Shown here: positions 63,302-64,000 of the stretch, piece after piece
Layout: each line of letters starts with the position of its first letter
How positions within the stretch are numbered: the first letter of the stretch is position 1
NCBI RefSeq assembly: GCF_021869765.1
Contig: NZ_CP084580.1
Coordinates: 3,782,001-3,846,000 of the forward strand
Direction: 5' to 3'
Length of the DNA stretch: 64,000 nucleotides
DNA from: Chryseobacterium sp. MEBOG06
Lineage (GTDB): Bacteria > Bacteroidota > Bacteroidia > Flavobacteriales > Weeksellaceae
Translations under genes and position numbers: made by a program
The notes under the pieces: model-generated
What the model was told of the DNA's origin: nothing
Seen by the model: the letters and a program-made list of their open reading frames with translations, nothing else
The model's database searches: none

Positions 63302-64000
63302 TCAGCTGTTCAGCCAGTTTAAGCATTCAGAAATTTGTATTTTACTGATAAATATTTCAGTATTCACCTCAGGTTCAGGCGAAAGTCTGAGCTCTACTTT
63401 CTGACTGGAATGTTTGATAATTTCTGAAACGGCTTCTTTATTAATGATAAACTTACGGTTTATTTTAAAGAAAATATCAGGATTCAACTTCTGAATAATA
63501 TCTTTGATGGTATCGTCGTAAATATAGGTCTGATGATCTTTTGTAGTAAGGAAAAGATATTTCCCCGATGCAAAAAAATAAGCGGTATTATGCTCGTCTA
63601 TTGATTTAAGCTTATTCCCTTCTCTCACCATAAAACGCTTCATCATCTCATCTTCTGTCTGACGTAATGAAGAAATGGACCTAAGCACAGGCTCAGGGTC
63701 AAAATTGTTTCTTATGGAGATGAATTTATGCAAAGCTTTATGCAGATCTTCCTCCTCGAAAGGTTTCAGAAGATAATCGATTGTAAAATGTCTGAAGACT
63801 CTCATAGCATATTCATCAAATGCGGTAATGAAAATAATAGGGGTAAAAAGCTCTACATGTTCGAAAATTTCCAGACTCATCCCGTCACCAAGATGAATAT
63901 CCATAAAGATAAGATCAACAGAATCTGTCTCAAAAAAATCAATTGCCTGTTTTTTGGAACGAAGAATAACAGTCTCTGTAACAGGGACTATGCTCTGTGT
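63302..64000 (-). CDS. LytTR family response regulator, N-terminus beyond the window
   Basis: The open frame runs to the right edge, giving at least 233 residues; the ATG at 63904 is internal. A receiver domain holds the phospho-acceptor in DLIFMDIHLGDGMSLEIF, Thr in FITAFDEYA and Lys in LKPFEEEDL. From about residue 130 the LytTR DNA-binding domain follows (FASGKYLFLTTKDHQTYIYDDTIKDI and FFKINRKFIINKEAVSEI). A partner sensor kinase would be expected beyond the edge. Confidence 0.93.
   Translation of the reverse strand, partial: TQSIVPVTETVILRSKKQAIDFFETDSVDLIFMDIHLGDGMSLEIFEHVELFTPIIFITAFDEYAMRVFRHFTIDYLLKPFEEEDLHKALHKFISIRNNFDPEPVLRSISSLRQTEDEMMKRFMVREGNKLKSIDEHNTAYFFASGKYLFLTTKDHQTYIYDDTIKDIIQKLNPDIFFKINRKFIINKEAVSEIIKHSSQKVELRLSPEPEVNTEIFISKIQISECLNWLNS

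Overview
The window looks like a chromosomal segment of a Flavobacteriia bacterium close to Chryseobacterium (Bacteroidota, Weeksellaceae). Supporting signs are the low GC content, promoters of the Bacteroidota type (TTG, about 20 nt, TAnnTTTG), proteins with type IX secretion (T9SS) C-terminal sorting domains, a GG-leader bacteriocin-like peptide typical of Chryseobacterium, a Bat aerotolerance operon, a PNGase F-like glycosidase and an oleate hydratase. Names rest on reading motifs by eye; no database was searched.

Layout. 1-5.3 kb: a truncated secreted GEVED/fibronectin protein, a secreted protein, a cobalamin riboswitch whose next gene is an acyl-CoA thioesterase, a DUF4932-like protein, an HD phosphohydrolase and an XAC2610-like protein. 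5.8-10.5 kb: PadR regulator plus PspC membrane protein, a possible 20-residue amphipathic peptide gene, an acyltransferase, and a menaquinone pair (hotdog thioesterase, isochorismate synthase). 10.6-19.4 kb: MarC protein and the complete Bat operon (MoxR ATPase, GNAT, DUF58, BatD-like, BatA, BatB, BatC, BatD), all on the minus strand. 19.6-33.6 kb: secreted proteins, a PNGase F-like enzyme, DinB, RlmB, a serine hydrolase, envelope proteins, a YfhO protein, a glycosyltransferase and a YpdA-like reductase. 33.7-48.6 kb: MFS transporter, AraC regulator, oleate hydratase, 3-hydroxyacyl-CoA dehydrogenase, GlnRS, a DUF900 hydrolase, a bacteriocin-like peptide, MenC, fructose-1,6-bisphosphatase, aspartate kinase and an OlsF-like two-domain acyltransferase.

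48.6-58.2 kb is accessory DNA. It starts with two identical tRNA-Phe genes, each with its own promoter and terminator and each followed by remnants of an ISAon1-like (ISL3 group) element. Next come three small minus-strand genes, two with helix-turn-helix ends. The following 6 kb is almost free of protein genes but holds ten copies of a 26-bp palindrome (half-site CTGTnAnTATTCG). Nine of the ten sit at a fixed distance from a promoter: 21 nt from dyad centre to the -33 TTG and about 20 nt from there to the -7 box, so operator plus promoter is a 65-bp cassette. Six cassettes drive predicted transcripts of only about 75-95 nt that end in intrinsic terminators, one drives about 180 nt, and two drive protein genes (a 262-aa protein and a polysaccharide lyase family 8 enzyme); the outer-membrane protein gene lies beyond the terminator of cassette F. 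I read this as an undescribed regulon or array of operator-controlled small RNAs.

58.2-64 kb: the PL8 lyase with a T9SS tail, a TPR/AraC membrane-anchored regulator, a frameshifted MORN-like gene and a LytTR response regulator cut by the right edge.
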